DNA of 64,000 nt. Source: Pedobacter nototheniae. GTDB lineage: Bacteria; Bacteroidota; Bacteroidia; Sphingobacteriales; Sphingobacteriaceae. The stretch is taken from contig NZ_RQRS01000001.1 of the NCBI RefSeq assembly GCF_004335085.1, forward strand, positions 1 to 64,000, in the 5' to 3' direction. Each line of letters opens with the position of its first letter. Position 1 is the first letter of the stretch. The position numbers and the translations under genes were made by a program. The notes below the pieces were generated by a model. The model saw nothing but the letters and a program-made list of their open reading frames with translations, was not told the DNA's origin and did not search any database. Of the stretch, positions 15,463 through 24,912 are shown one piece after another.

Positions 15463-18400
15463 TTATCTTCTAGGGGTATTTTTGCTTTGGTTAATAATCA
15501 CTTCCTTACTAATTGATTTGTTCGCTTTAGGCTGTTGGCTTTGCTTTCTTTTTAAGTTGCGACGGTAAGCACCGGATAGCTTCTGAAGAAACTCTTTAAA
15601 GGTATCAAACTGTTGCGTATAAAGTAAACCTAATGAAGTTACATTTGCCGTTGGACTTATACCACTATTTAAGAAGATACTTTGCTGCGTTGGCGGTTTG
15701 TTGGCCAATTTGCCAGTTAAACTGCCATCTTTCTTAATCAGGAATAAAGCCTCAACCTCACTACCTACATTGTTTTTAGAAAAATCGATCACTGTAAAAT
15801 CATTTAAACTATTTCGATCAACAATACCTGCATTTACAATTAGCCTATCATTAAAGAATTTAAACGATGCATTTGCCTCACTCAGTGATTTAACATTTAA
15901 ATCCACAAAGTTTAAATTTAAAGATGAGAGCACATTGTTAAATTGGTTAAACACCAATTCTGTAGCGGTACTTTGAACCGTAGATCCTAACTGGTTGCCA
16001 ATAGATTCGCCACCATTTCCGGGGGCAAAACTCCTTCTAATAATTAAACTAAAAGCCTGTAAGTTTAAGTTATTTTGATCGCTAAGGTAAGTTTGTAATT
16101 CTTCTTTTATAGCAGGCTGAGATGGGAAGTTAATGTCCAGTTTAATATCAGGTTTTAATAACAAGCCTGTCAATCCCATTTCTACCTCAGTATTTACCCT
16201 TTGGTTTGCATTACTACTAGCATCACGATTAGCCGCTTTAAATAATTCGTTTAAGTTTGCTCTCAGCGCATATACCGCTTTTAAGTTAATTTGTGCTGCG
16301 GTCGGATTTCCAGTCCACCTTATCGTTCCGCCCTGTCTAATTTCGAATTTTTTATTAATCACTTCTTGCGCCGTAAAATCGAAACTTCCCGTTTCAATAA
16401 TATAATCGCCAGACATTTCAAAATCGCCAAAACTATTGATATTCAAATTAAGTTCCGCATTCCCTTTCCCACTTAAATTACCTAAAGTTGTAAAAATATT
16501 GGCTGTAGTATTAGGGTCAATGGTTAATTTAAATGTTAAAGTTAAACCATCAAAACTTGTTGCTTTCTTAACAACCTTTGTAGAATCGCGACTGATAAAA
16601 TTGATAAAGTCATTATCAGATACTGTTTCAGAACTATTTAGTGGCAAATTAAAGACGGTACCTTTTTCGGTTTTGGCTTTAATATCAATCTTCATCTTAT
16701 TAGTAGGACCAGTAAATTTAAATACTCCAGTTCCGTAAGCCTTTCCATAGTATATAGAATTATCCTTTGCGGTGGTATTTAAAGCCATAAAGTTTTCTGC
16801 ATCTACCACTACTTTCAAAGTTGGGTTGTCTAAATTATTTAAATCTACACTTCCATTTGCCGTTGCCTCATTGCCTTCAATATCGCTCAACTTAAAGTAA
16901 TCGAGGTTAATTACACTGTTTTTAACTTCAACCTTATCAGTAATAACATATGTGGTTTTTAAATAATTAACCATCAATTGCCCCTTATCAAGTGCAACGG
17001 TTCCATTAATTTGAGGCTTATCTAACGGTCCTTTAATTGTTAAATCTGAAGAGATATTTCCTTTAAGATTAGAAACTAATTCTTTAACAAATGGCTCTAG
17101 GATGGTTAATTTACTTTCGTTCATTTTAATAGCCAAGTCAATTTGCTTGTCCTTTAAATCTACTCCACCAGTTACCTTAAAAGTTTCTGATCCATCATAC
17201 ATGATTTTGGTAAACACATTTACCTTGTTGGATTTTGTATTGAAAGAAGAGGTATCCGTTAATGTTCCAATGTCAATTCCATTAAAGTTTAGTGAATCAA
17301 TTTTTACATCATCACTAGCCCTTAAGCCTTTCAATATGCCATAGAGTTCGGTTTTACCATTCACATTTCCACCTAGTTTAATGCCTAAACTTTTTGTAAA
17401 AGGATTAAGTGTTTTAAGACTAAAATCTTTAAAACCAACTTTTAATAAATCCTTTGGATCTTCTGATATTAATCCATCAATGGTAATTTGCTGGTGATTA
17501 TTGGTTAAATCAAAATTGCTTATTTCGGTTTTGCCGTTGTTTAAAACAATACGAACTTTTTCCTGTATTCGCCATTCTTCATTATTGATTTTTAAAATGG
17601 AAGGCAAAATACTTAGTCTCGCTGTAGTATCCTGGTTCTTCGTAAATTCGACCAAGCCGTTTAAATCGAGCTGATTATCTTCATCCGCGTTAGACATTTT
17701 TACGTTAAATGCAAGACTATCGTTTCGAAGAATATTGGAAATGTTAAAATCTTTAATGTATAAACTGTCATTTAACTGAACCCGATCAGATGTGATGTTT
17801 AATTGTAATTGTTGCTTTGTAGTATTTTCATCAAGAATGATATTGTTTACCACCACTCCCTGATAATCAAGTTTCTTAATAAAACCATTTAGAGTAGCTG
17901 TGTTCTGCTTAGAATCAAAGTTTCCTATAAAAACACCACCTTCCTCAAGCTTTAATCCTGGCGATATAATTTGCGCCAAAGGTTCAAACTTTTTAATCTG
18001 TAAATTAAATTTAAAAATTTGGTCTTTATACTTAATAATGTCTGCTTTTAACGAAGGAATATAGGTTTTCGCAATAGCTTTATAATAAGAACCTATTGAA
18101 TTTAAATCATATTCTCCAGTAATACTAGCATCCAAAATATCCGATTTAATCGTTAAGTTACGATTTACACCTGCTCCATTTGCCAACAACTGTACAGAAT
18201 CTACGTGGTAGATGCCCTTAGGATTTTGCAGCCTAATTTCTTGAATTAATAAACGCCCCTCAATATTATTAAGGTTAGTTCCCGAGAAATTGGTGGTAAA
18301 TTTAGCATCAACCATTAAAGAATCACTTAATAACTTAAGCGCCTTAAGCTTTGCCTTTGTAATGGTTGCATTGAAATTAAATACTGGTAATTTAGGATTT

Positions 18401-19890
18401 AAGTTTACACCGCCATCAAAAACGAGCTTTACATTTTTATCGTTTATACTCAGTTTACCATCAAAATATTTTTTATCAAAAGTGCCATCAACCTTAACAT
18501 TGTGGTATCGGTAATTGTTGAAATCTATATAATCTACATCACCATTAATGTTTTCAGAGAGGTTTTTAAGCTCAGTTCCTCGGCCTTTTACATATAATGA
18601 AGAAGTTATTCTACCCAAACTCTTTTCATCAAGTAGATTTCCGATATTAAAATCAAATGTTTTAACGTTTCCGGTATAGGAAGGAACATCATTTTTGTCA
18701 ATTTTCATGTTCACATCAGAAACAATTTTGCCCAGCTTGGTTTTAAACTCACCGTATGCAATAAAATCATTTTGAAAACCAGTAAAACTCCCGTTGAAAT
18801 TGATATTACCAAACTTGTTAACAATAGAGGGAATAATTTTAGATTTTTTTCCAGTAATTCCACCAATTACCTCTTCAAGATCTGCTTTATTAGTGCCCGC
18901 TAATTCAATTTTAAGATCCATAAAGGTTTCTTCCCACTTAGGAAGCCCTTTGATAATAAAATCACCTTTAATATATGTAGCCTTTCCCGATTTTATAGAT
19001 AGTTTTTTAGCACGTAAATTATTCACTAAGCCCGTAATCTGACCATCAACATCAATATCCAGTTTCATGGTGCTCAGTTCTGGTGCAAAAAATGAAACAT
19101 CTTTAGAAGTGATATGACTATCCTTAAAAATTGCCTTCATTCTTACATTATCCACGTAATGGTTAAAGTCTCTGAAACTTTTAAAGCGCATTTGATAGTA
19201 ATTTGTTAAACGACTTTGGTTAGTTTCTAACAACAAATTCTTCAATTCAATTGCATTACTGTCAACTGTTGTTTCAGCAGTAAGATTCTTTAAATAAAAG
19301 CCACTTTTCTCTCTAAATGTTAAACCCTTAATATTGGTTTTAAATAGGTGGTTTTTAGTGTCTAAACCTTCAAAAATACCGCTTAAGCTATTTAAACTAA
19401 CGTCATCAAAATTTACGCTTTGTTTAAGGACAGTATCCTTAACTGCATAATTTTTATATTTAAAACTGATTTTATTTAAGATGATTCTTCTGAAATCAAT
19501 TTTATAAGGCTCGGATTTCTTTTTCTTTACAGTAGGTTTACCAGAATCGAAGTAGTTAATAATGAAATCAAGGTTAGATGTCTTATCTTTATAATCCTTT
19601 AGGAAAAAGCTACCATTGTTGATTTGAACTGTACTAACATCAATTATTCTTTTCTTGATAGAAAGCTGATTGATATCGACTAAAAATGCTGGGGTGCTTA
19701 ATAAAGTATCCTTTTGTTGATCGAGAACAAGTAAATCTTCAAGTACAACAGATTTGAACGGCTTAATGTATACACTCTTGATCGAGATGGTTGTATTAAG
19801 TTCTTTTGATAAATATGCGGCTGCTTTTTGGGCAATATAAGTTTGAACAGGCTTAAACTGTAGAGAAAAAATAACAAGCGCCAGCAGCAA
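15463..19890 (-). CDS. tamB: TamB-like translocation and assembly protein (DUF490)
   Basis: The 1475-residue envelope protein has an N-terminal hydrophobic anchor, AsmA-like repeats of beta strands and a C-terminal DUF490 region ('GNAELNLNINSFGDFEMSGDYIIETGSFDFTAQEVINKKFEI' region near residues 1150-1200). It ends with a basic tail. Such proteins bridge the periplasm and aid outer-membrane protein insertion or lipid transport. The start is uncertain. The TTG at 19890 falls inside the anchor, and the same frame continues upstream without a stop to 19971. The upstream codons give the expected basic-plus-hydrophobic start (KIIKKLFKILLWVIASII), but no ATG, GTG or TTG. An ATT near 19938 or 19941 may be the true start. 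Confidence 0.85.
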   Translation of the reverse strand: MLLALVIFSLQFKPVQTYIAQKAAAYLSKELNTTISIKSVYIKPFKSVVLEDLLVLDQQKDTLLSTPAFLVDINQLSIKKRIIDVSTVQINNGSFFLKDYKDKTSNLDFIINYFDSGKPTVKKKKSEPYKIDFRRIILNKISFKYKNYAVKDTVLKQSVNFDDVSLNSLSGIFEGLDTKNHLFKTNIKGLTFREKSGFYLKNLTAETTVDSNAIELKNLLLETNQSRLTNYYQMRFKSFRDFNHYVDNVRMKAIFKDSHITSKDVSFFAPELSTMKLDIDVDGQITGLVNNLRAKKLSIKSGKATYIKGDFIIKGLPKWEETFMDLKIELAGTNKADLEEVIGGITGKKSKIIPSIVNKFGNINFNGSFTGFQNDFIAYGEFKTKLGKIVSDVNMKIDKNDVPSYTGNVKTFDFNIGNLLDEKSLGRITSSLYVKGRGTELKNLSENINGDVDYIDFNNYRYHNVKVDGTFDKKYFDGKLSINDKNVKLVFDGGVNLNPKLPVFNFNATITKAKLKALKLLSDSLMVDAKFTTNFSGTNLNNIEGRLLIQEIRLQNPKGIYHVDSVQLLANGAGVNRNLTIKSDILDASITGEYDLNSIGSYYKAIAKTYIPSLKADIIKYKDQIFKFNLQIKKFEPLAQIISPGLKLEEGGVFIGNFDSKQNTATLNGFIKKLDYQGVVVNNIILDENTTKQQLQLNITSDRVQLNDSLYIKDFNISNILRNDSLAFNVKMSNADEDNQLDLNGLVEFTKNQDTTARLSILPSILKINNEEWRIQEKVRIVLNNGKTEISNFDLTNNHQQITIDGLISEDPKDLLKVGFKDFSLKTLNPFTKSLGIKLGGNVNGKTELYGILKGLRASDDVKIDSLNFNGIDIGTLTDTSSFNTKSNKVNVFTKIMYDGSETFKVTGGVDLKDKQIDLAIKMNESKLTILEPFVKELVSNLKGNISSDLTIKGPLDKPQINGTVALDKGQLMVNYLKTTYVITDKVEVKNSVINLDYFKLSDIEGNEATANGSVDLNNLDNPTLKVVVDAENFMALNTTAKDNSIYYGKAYGTGVFKFTGPTNKMKIDIKAKTEKGTVFNLPLNSSETVSDNDFINFISRDSTKVVKKATSFDGLTLTFKLTIDPNTTANIFTTLGNLSGKGNAELNLNINSFGDFEMSGDYIIETGSFDFTAQEVINKKFEIRQGGTIRWTGNPTAAQINLKAVYALRANLNELFKAANRDASSNANQRVNTEVEMGLTGLLLKPDIKLDINFPSQPAIKEELQTYLSDQNNLNLQAFSLIIRRSFAPGNGGESIGNQLGSTVQSTATELVFNQFNNVLSSLNLNFVDLNVKSLSEANASFKFFNDRLIVNAGIVDRNSLNDFTVIDFSKNNVGSEVEALFLIKKDGSLTGKLANKPPTQQSIFLNSGISPTANVTSLGLLYTQQFDTFKEFLQKLSGAYRRNLKRKQSQQPKANKSISKEVIINQSKNTPRR

Positions 19891-19964
19891 AATTATTGAT
19901 GCGATTACCCAAAGGAGTATTTTAAATAGTTTTTTAATAATTTTGCAGCTTAAATATAAATAAT

Positions 19965-20966
19965 TTGTCTGTCATACTTGCTATCGAGTCCTCTTGCGAT
20001 GATACTTCAGTTGCTATATGTAACAACGGCAAAATTACTGCCAATGTTATTGCAAACCAAACAATTCATCAAAATTATGGTGGTGTAATCCCAGAATTAG
20101 CTTCAAGGGTACATCAACAAAATATTGTGCCTGCCGTACAACAAGCATTAATTGATGCTAAAGTTACAAAACAGGACATAAATGCTGTTGCTTTTACACG
20201 TGGCCCTGGTTTATTAGGATCACTTTTAGTCGGCGTTTCTTTTGCTAAATCTTTCGCATTAGCTTTAAATATACCTTTAATTTCGGTAAACCATATGCAT
20301 GCGCACATATTGGCGCACTTTATTGATGATCCTAAACCCAATTTTCCATTTTTATGCCTAACCGTTTCAGGTGGTCATACGCAAATTGTTTTGGTTAAGG
20401 ATTATTTCGATATGGAAATTGTTGGGGAAACTTTGGATGATGCAGCGGGAGAAGCTTTTGATAAAACGGCTAAAATTTTGCAACTCCCATATCCCGGTGG
20501 GCCACTTATTGATAAGCATGCCCAAAAAGGAAATCCTTTAGCTTTTAAATTTGCGGAGCCACAAATTGCTGACTTAAATTTTAGTTTTAGTGGTTTTAAA
20601 ACTTCTATTTTATATTTTATTAGGAAGCAAGAAAAAGATAATCCAAACTTTATTGCTGAAAATTTAGATGATATTTGTGCTTCTGTTCAGTATAGTATTA
20701 TTGAAATTTTGATGAAGAAATTAAAAAAGGCTGCTGTTCAGTATAACATTAAGGAAATAGCCATTGCAGGTGGTGTTTCTGCTAATTCAGGTTTGCGTAA
20801 TACTTTGCAAGGTTTGGCTACAAAATTAGGTTGGAACGTTTACATTCCGGCTTTCCAGTATTGTACCGATAATGCTGGGATGATCGCAATAGCTGGATAT
20901 CAAAAGTTTTTGAACAATGATTTTGTTGGGCAAGAGGTATCGCCTTTGGCCAGAATGGAATTTTAA
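19965..20966 (+). CDS. tsaD: tRNA N6-threonylcarbamoyladenosine transferase
   Basis: The 333-residue enzyme transfers the threonylcarbamoyl group to A37 of ANN-reading tRNAs together with TsaB and TsaE. The N-terminus 'ILAIESSCDDTSVA' and the metal-binding 'NHMHAH' at residues 109-114 are typical, as are 'SGGHTQ' and 'AGGVSANSGLR' in the ASKHA fold. The start is TTG at 19965: it gives the correct family N-terminus and no ATG is near. It diverges from the TamB-like gene, and the two starts are so close that their 5' regions overlap or almost touch. Confidence 0.96.
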   Translation: MSVILAIESSCDDTSVAICNNGKITANVIANQTIHQNYGGVIPELASRVHQQNIVPAVQQALIDAKVTKQDINAVAFTRGPGLLGSLLVGVSFAKSFALALNIPLISVNHMHAHILAHFIDDPKPNFPFLCLTVSGGHTQIVLVKDYFDMEIVGETLDDAAGEAFDKTAKILQLPYPGGPLIDKHAQKGNPLAFKFAEPQIADLNFSFSGFKTSILYFIRKQEKDNPNFIAENLDDICASVQYSIIEILMKKLKKAAVQYNIKEIAIAGGVSANSGLRNTLQGLATKLGWNVYIPAFQYCTDNAGMIAIAGYQKFLNNDFVGQEVSPLARMEF

Positions 20967-21001
20967 TAGATAATAATAAATAAGATATTGATATAAATAA
21001 T

Positions 21002-21208
21002 ATGACAGGTGCATCACTAATATTTTGGATCGTTTGTGCAATTCCTTTAATGGGTGCATTGTATTGGATGATTAGAAAAGATAAGAATAAATTAAGTGGA
21101 AGTTGGGGAGTAATCATTTTAGGTGCGTTACTCGTTGCAGCAATTTTAGTGATTGTTTATGTCACAAAGGATTTTAATGCCATCTTCAGTCAGGATGGAT
21201 CGAAATAA
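21002..21208 (+). CDS. Small two-helix membrane protein
   Basis: The 68-residue protein has two hydrophobic segments (about residues 5-22 and 36-54) joined by a charged loop 'RKDKNKLSGSWG'. It starts 36 bases after tsaD on the same strand, so the two are likely co-transcribed. It has no known domain. A bidirectional terminator follows it. Confidence 0.6.
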   Translation: MTGASLIFWIVCAIPLMGALYWMIRKDKNKLSGSWGVIILGALLVAAILVIVYVTKDFNAIFSQDGSK

Positions 21209-21228
21209 GAGTTCTTTTATCTCTTAAA

Positions 21229-21265
21229 AAAAATGCCCAGCTTAAATTTTGAGCTGGGCATTTTT
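21229..21265. terminator. Bidirectional terminator between the small membrane protein gene and recA
   Basis: AAAAATGCCCAGCT pairs perfectly with AGCTGGGCATTTTT over 14 bp around a 9-base loop, with further A and T runs outside. Confidence 0.9.
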
Positions 21266-21288
21266 AATTTGTTTTGTATTTGTAAAGC

Positions 21289-22314
21289 TTATTTCTCTGC
21301 TAATTTATCGCCAGTTACTTCCGCTTTAATCTTAATTTCTAATTCTTCCGCTAGTTCAGGGTTATCAGATAATAATTGTTTAACCGCATCTCTACCTTGT
21401 CCTAATTTAGTATCTCCATAAGAATACCATGAACCTGCTTTTTTAATGATGCCGAAATCAACACCTAAATCCACAATCTCACCGTTTTTAGAAATACCTT
21501 CTCCAAACATTACGTCAAATTCGGCAATACGGAAAGGTGGGGCAACTTTATTTTTAACAATTTTAACTTTAACACGATTACCAGAAACCTCGTCAGAATC
21601 CTTAATTTGAGAAACACGTCTGATATCTAAACGTACTGAAGCATAAAATTTTAAAGCGTTACCGCCTGTTGTAGTTTCAGGGTTACCAAACATTACTCCA
21701 ATTTTATCACGTAATTGGTTAATGAAAATGCAGCAACATCCAGTTTTAGAAATTGTTCCTGTTAATTTACGTAATGCCTGACTCATTAAACGGGCGTGTA
21801 AACCCATTTTACTATCACCCATTTCGCCTTCAATTTCACTTTTAGGAACTAAAGCAGCAACGGAATCGATAACAATTACATCAATAGCGCCTGAACGGAT
21901 TAAGTTATCGGCAATTTCTAAAGCTTGTTCACCATTATCTGGTTGAGAGATTAATAAATTATCTGTATCAACACCTAATTTCTTTGCGTAAAATTGATCA
22001 AAAGCATGTTCTGCATCAATAAAAGCAGCAATGCCACCTTTTTTCTGTGCCTCAGCAATAATGTGGGTAGCCAAAGTGGTTTTACCAGAAGATTCAGGAC
22101 CGTAAATTTCAATCACACGTCCTTTTGGAATACCGCCAATGCCTAAAGCAATATCTAAACTGATTGAACCTGTTGAAATAAAATCGATTGGCTCAATTGC
22201 AGTATCACCCAATTTCATGATGGTACCTTTACCGTATGATTTTTCTAATTTATCTAAGGTTAGTTGTAATGCTTTTAATTTATCTGGATTTGCGCTGCTC
22301 ATGGTTTGTTTCAT
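21289..22314 (-). CDS. recA: Recombinase RecA
   Basis: The 341-residue protein forms filaments on single-stranded DNA, promotes strand exchange and triggers LexA-type cleavage where that exists. The Walker A 'GPESSGKTT' lies at residues 72-80. '[18 protein letters not shown]', loop L1/L2 and '[20 protein letters not shown]' are all intact. Length is normal. The start at 22314 gives [10 protein letters not shown]; a second Met at 22302 is also possible. It lies downstream of nth on the same strand across a 127-base gap, and no LexA box is recognised. Confidence 0.98.
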   Translation of the reverse strand: MKQTMSSANPDKLKALQLTLDKLEKSYGKGTIMKLGDTAIEPIDFISTGSISLDIALGIGGIPKGRVIEIYGPESSGKTTLATHIIAEAQKKGGIAAFIDAEHAFDQFYAKKLGVDTDNLLISQPDNGEQALEIADNLIRSGAIDVIVIDSVAALVPKSEIEGEMGDSKMGLHARLMSQALRKLTGTISKTGCCCIFINQLRDKIGVMFGNPETTTGGNALKFYASVRLDIRRVSQIKDSDEVSGNRVKVKIVKNKVAPPFRIAEFDVMFGEGISKNGEIVDLGVDFGIIKKAGSWYSYGDTKLGQGRDAVKQLLSDNPELAEELEIKIKAEVTGDKLAEK

Positions 22315-22441
22315 CTATCTGATTACGTAAATATATGTTATTTATGTGGCTATTAAGCCTTATGTCTTTAATTTAAATACTAAAATATTTAGCTAAGTTA
22401 AATGTTTTTTAGCTAATGTCAATAGTAAATTGAAAATAGTT

Positions 22442-23107
22442 TTAACTTTTTAGTTTATCTCTTTCGTTCTGTGCATTTAATCGTTCAAAATATCGGCACA
22501 TATAAGTGATTTCACATACTTCACACTTCGGTTTTCTGGCCAGGCAAACATATCGCCCATGTAAAATCAACCAATGGTGAGCAATGTGAATATCCTGCTC
22601 TGGTAAATGCTTTACTAAATCTTTTTCTACAGCCAATGGAGTTTTACCATTTGTTAAGCCTAAACGGTTTGCAACTCTAAAAACATGCGTATCTACTGCC
22701 ATAGCTGGTGCATTGTAAATAACCGAAGCAATTACATTAGCAGTTTTGCGACCAACGCCTGGCATTTTTTGTAAATCATCAATGTCAGAAGGCACAACAT
22801 CATTAAATTCATTTAACAGAATATTAGCCATGCCAACCAAGTGTTTGGCCTTATTATTTGGATAGCTAATGCTTCTAATATAATCAAATACAATATCTGG
22901 TGTTACTTCAGCCAATGCTTTTGCATTTGGAAAACGTTGAAATAGGGCAGGTGTAACCATATTTACCCTTTTATCGGTACATTGTGCAGAAAGAATTACG
23001 GCAACTAAAAGTTGGTAAGGATTGTTGTAATGTAACTCGGTTTCTGCATCAGGTTGCTTGGCCGAAAAATGTTCTACAAAAAGTTTGTAGCGTTCTTTTT
23101 TAAGCAT
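22442..23107 (-). CDS. nth: Endonuclease III (DNA glycosylase/AP lyase)
   Basis: The 221-residue base-excision repair enzyme removes oxidised pyrimidines. It has the helix-hairpin-helix 'LQKMPGVGRKTANVI' and the catalytic Asp in 'AVDTHVFRVANRLGL'. The lysine nucleophile follows 'LSAQCTDKRVN'. Four iron-sulfur cysteines have spacing C-x6-C-x2-C-x5-C near the C-terminus. The start is ATG at 23107; the frame extends 2 codons to a TTG at 23113, but the ATG gives the better N-terminus. A TAnnTTTG box lies almost against this ATG. Confidence 0.95.
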   Translation of the reverse strand: MLKKERYKLFVEHFSAKQPDAETELHYNNPYQLLVAVILSAQCTDKRVNMVTPALFQRFPNAKALAEVTPDIVFDYIRSISYPNNKAKHLVGMANILLNEFNDVVPSDIDDLQKMPGVGRKTANVIASVIYNAPAMAVDTHVFRVANRLGLTNGKTPLAVEKDLVKHLPEQDIHIAHHWLILHGRYVCLARKPKCEVCEITYMCRYFERLNAQNERDKLKS

Positions 23108-23110
23108 GTG

Positions 23111-23118
23111 CAAATATA
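23111..23118 (-). promoter_or_regulatory. Candidate -7 box against the nth start
   Basis: The minus strand reads TATATTTG, 3 bases before the ATG at 23107. If this is the promoter, the message would be leaderless. No strong -33 is seen. Confidence 0.35.
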
Positions 23119-23222
23119 TTAATAGATTGTTCAGGAAATTTAAATTAACGATGGTTTATTTTCCTAATCATTTTATTCCATTGAAGCCAAATTACAGTTG
23201 CACGCCTCCAAATAATATATAC

Positions 23223-24407
23223 TTAGTGAAAAGAAGTGGCTGCAATTTTAATCTCTTGTTTGATGCCTTGATTTTTTTTGATTAACCAAAAAGCAAAAAA
23301 AGCACCAATTAAAGCCATTGCTGCACCCACATAAGCGGGCGAGGTGTAATCGAAGCCATATACTAGCGGTAATCCACCAAAAAATGCACCTAAAGCATTA
23401 CCAATATTAAAACTTGCCTGACTGGCAGATGCTGCTAGCATTTCAGAACCTTTAGCCGATTGAATCATCAACATTTGTATTGGAGCTGCCAATGAAAACG
23501 CGATTGCACCGGTAATAAACGTCATAACTAAAGCGAGTATTTGGTTAGAAGAAACAAAATGTACAATAACTAGGGTAGCCACCATTGCTATCAACAAAAA
23601 GGCTGAAGCTTTTGCTGGTGAGAAACGATCGGCTAAAATTCCACCTACAAAGTTTCCTGCCATCATGCCAAAGCCTGCCAACATTAATATATAGGTTACA
23701 TTTTCTGCAGAAAAATGTGCAATCTCGGTCATTAACGGGGCGATATAACTATACCAGGTAAATAACCCACCTGTACCAATGGAAATCATAAAAATAATTA
23801 TCCAGGCTTCGCGTTTTTTGAAGAAACTGAGTTCCGATTTTAAATCTCTGTTTTTTGTGGCTTCTAAAGCTGGTAACCATAATTTAAGACTCAGCAAAGT
23901 AACTAACCCTACAAATACCACTACTGCAAATGAAATTCGCCACGAAAAGTTGTGCCCTATGTAAGTTCCAAGGGGTACACCTAAAACATTTGCTATTGTT
24001 AAACCAGCAAACATTAAGGAAACAGCTTGTGCTGATTTACCTTTTTGAGCAATGCGACTAGCGACTACCGAGCCTACACCAAAGAATGCTCCGTGAGGTA
24101 ATCCAGATAATAATCGGGCAATAAATAAGGTATCAAATGTAGGAGCAAAGGCTGAGAAAGCGTTGAAAACGGTAAACATAACCATTAAAGCCATCAAGAT
24201 TTTTTTTGGTGGATATTTGCCAGCAATCATAATTAAAAGTGGCGCTCCAATTACTACACCTAAAGCATAAGCTGAAATTAAATGCCCGGCTTGTGGAATT
24301 GTAACGTTTAAATCTTTTGCTATATCAGGAAGTAAGCCCATCATCACAAATTCTGTAATGCCAATGCCTAAACCACCAAGTGTTAATGGAAGTAAGTTTT
24401 TGTTCAT
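23223..24407 (-). CDS. Major facilitator superfamily exporter, AraJ-like (DHA1 type)
   Basis: The 394-residue protein has twelve hydrophobic segments, with N-terminal 'GGLGIGITEFVMMGLLPDIAKDLNV' and 'GKYPPKKILMALM', and a motif-C-like 'GLTIANVLGVPLGTYIG'. This pattern is typical of the AraJ/YdhP sugar-or-drug efflux group. It should export small molecules using the proton gradient, substrate unknown. It stands alone on the minus strand. A 7-base inverted repeat overlaps the region between its -7 box and the start codon, so a repressor-controlled promoter is plausible, but no regulator gene is adjacent. Confidence 0.9.
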   Translation of the reverse strand: MNKNLLPLTLGGLGIGITEFVMMGLLPDIAKDLNVTIPQAGHLISAYALGVVIGAPLLIMIAGKYPPKKILMALMVMFTVFNAFSAFAPTFDTLFIARLLSGLPHGAFFGVGSVVASRIAQKGKSAQAVSLMFAGLTIANVLGVPLGTYIGHNFSWRISFAVVVFVGLVTLLSLKLWLPALEATKNRDLKSELSFFKKREAWIIIFMISIGTGGLFTWYSYIAPLMTEIAHFSAENVTYILMLAGFGMMAGNFVGGILADRFSPAKASAFLLIAMVATLVIVHFVSSNQILALVMTFITGAIAFSLAAPIQMLMIQSAKGSEMLAASASQASFNIGNALGAFFGGLPLVYGFDYTSPAYVGAAMALIGAFFAFWLIKKNQGIKQEIKIAATSFH

Positions 24408-24410
24408 GCC

Positions 24411-24440
24411 TTAGTGTTTTAATTACACTAAGCAAAGGTA
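24411..24440 (-). promoter_or_regulatory. Promoter and possible operator of the MFS exporter
   Basis: The minus strand has a -7 box TACCTTTG at 24433-24440, 25 bases before the ATG. A perfect inverted repeat, TTAGTGT-N7-ACACTAA, spans 24411-24431, between the box and the start codon. A repressor bound there would block transcription. The regulator is not identified. Confidence 0.45.
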
Positions 24441-24632
24441 AGGGTTTTATTAAAATGGAATTGTAATACTAACGACATTTTGGACGAAGTACGTGCATCT
24501 CAAAGGGAAAGAAAAAGAAATACAATATACGTTCGTTAAATTTTAACAATTTAAACGTATTGGAAAGGTTAGTACTAAAAGACAAAAAAAGTTGAACCAA
24601 TTTTAGGACAACTTTTTTCGCTCGTGTAAATT

Positions 24633-24824
24633 TTATTTCTTTCTGCTATAGGCCAAAATCCTGTCGATGGTTTCATCCTGAGGATTTTTAATCAGCCTAT
24701 CTAACTTACCTTTTATTTGATCATAAAATAAGTCGATTTCTGCGTCGGAGTCATTATCAGTAGTAAGCTGAAACATGTTTTGGGGCAAATTTACATTTTG
24801 TTTTGATGTAGAGGTTTTTGTCAT
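24633..24824 (-). CDS. Small hypothetical protein following the ECF sigma factor
   Basis: The 63-residue soluble protein begins 'MTKTSTSKQNVNLPQNMF'. It has a helical C-terminal part with 'DLFYDQIKGKLDRLIKNPQDETIDRILAYSRKK'. The frame reaches a TTG at 24830, but the ATG at 24824 is a better start. It lies 88 bases downstream of the sigma factor on the same strand, and a gene of this type in this place seems conserved in Sphingobacteriaceae, from memory. It has no transmembrane segment, so it is not a classical anti-sigma factor. Function unknown. Confidence 0.55.
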   Translation of the reverse strand: MTKTSTSKQNVNLPQNMFQLTTDNDSDAEIDLFYDQIKGKLDRLIKNPQDETIDRILAYSRKK

Positions 24825-24912
24825 AAGCAACTAAATGTGATAAGTTTTATAAACTTAACGATAGTTGTTTAGCTTTATTTTACATCAGTAAACTTTTTTT
24901 GTAATATTTATG

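Noticed and set aside
15698-19042. Several 60- to 100-residue plus-strand frames opposite the TamB-like gene
   Set aside because: They are antisense shadows of a long, well-formed coding frame and show no domains of their own.
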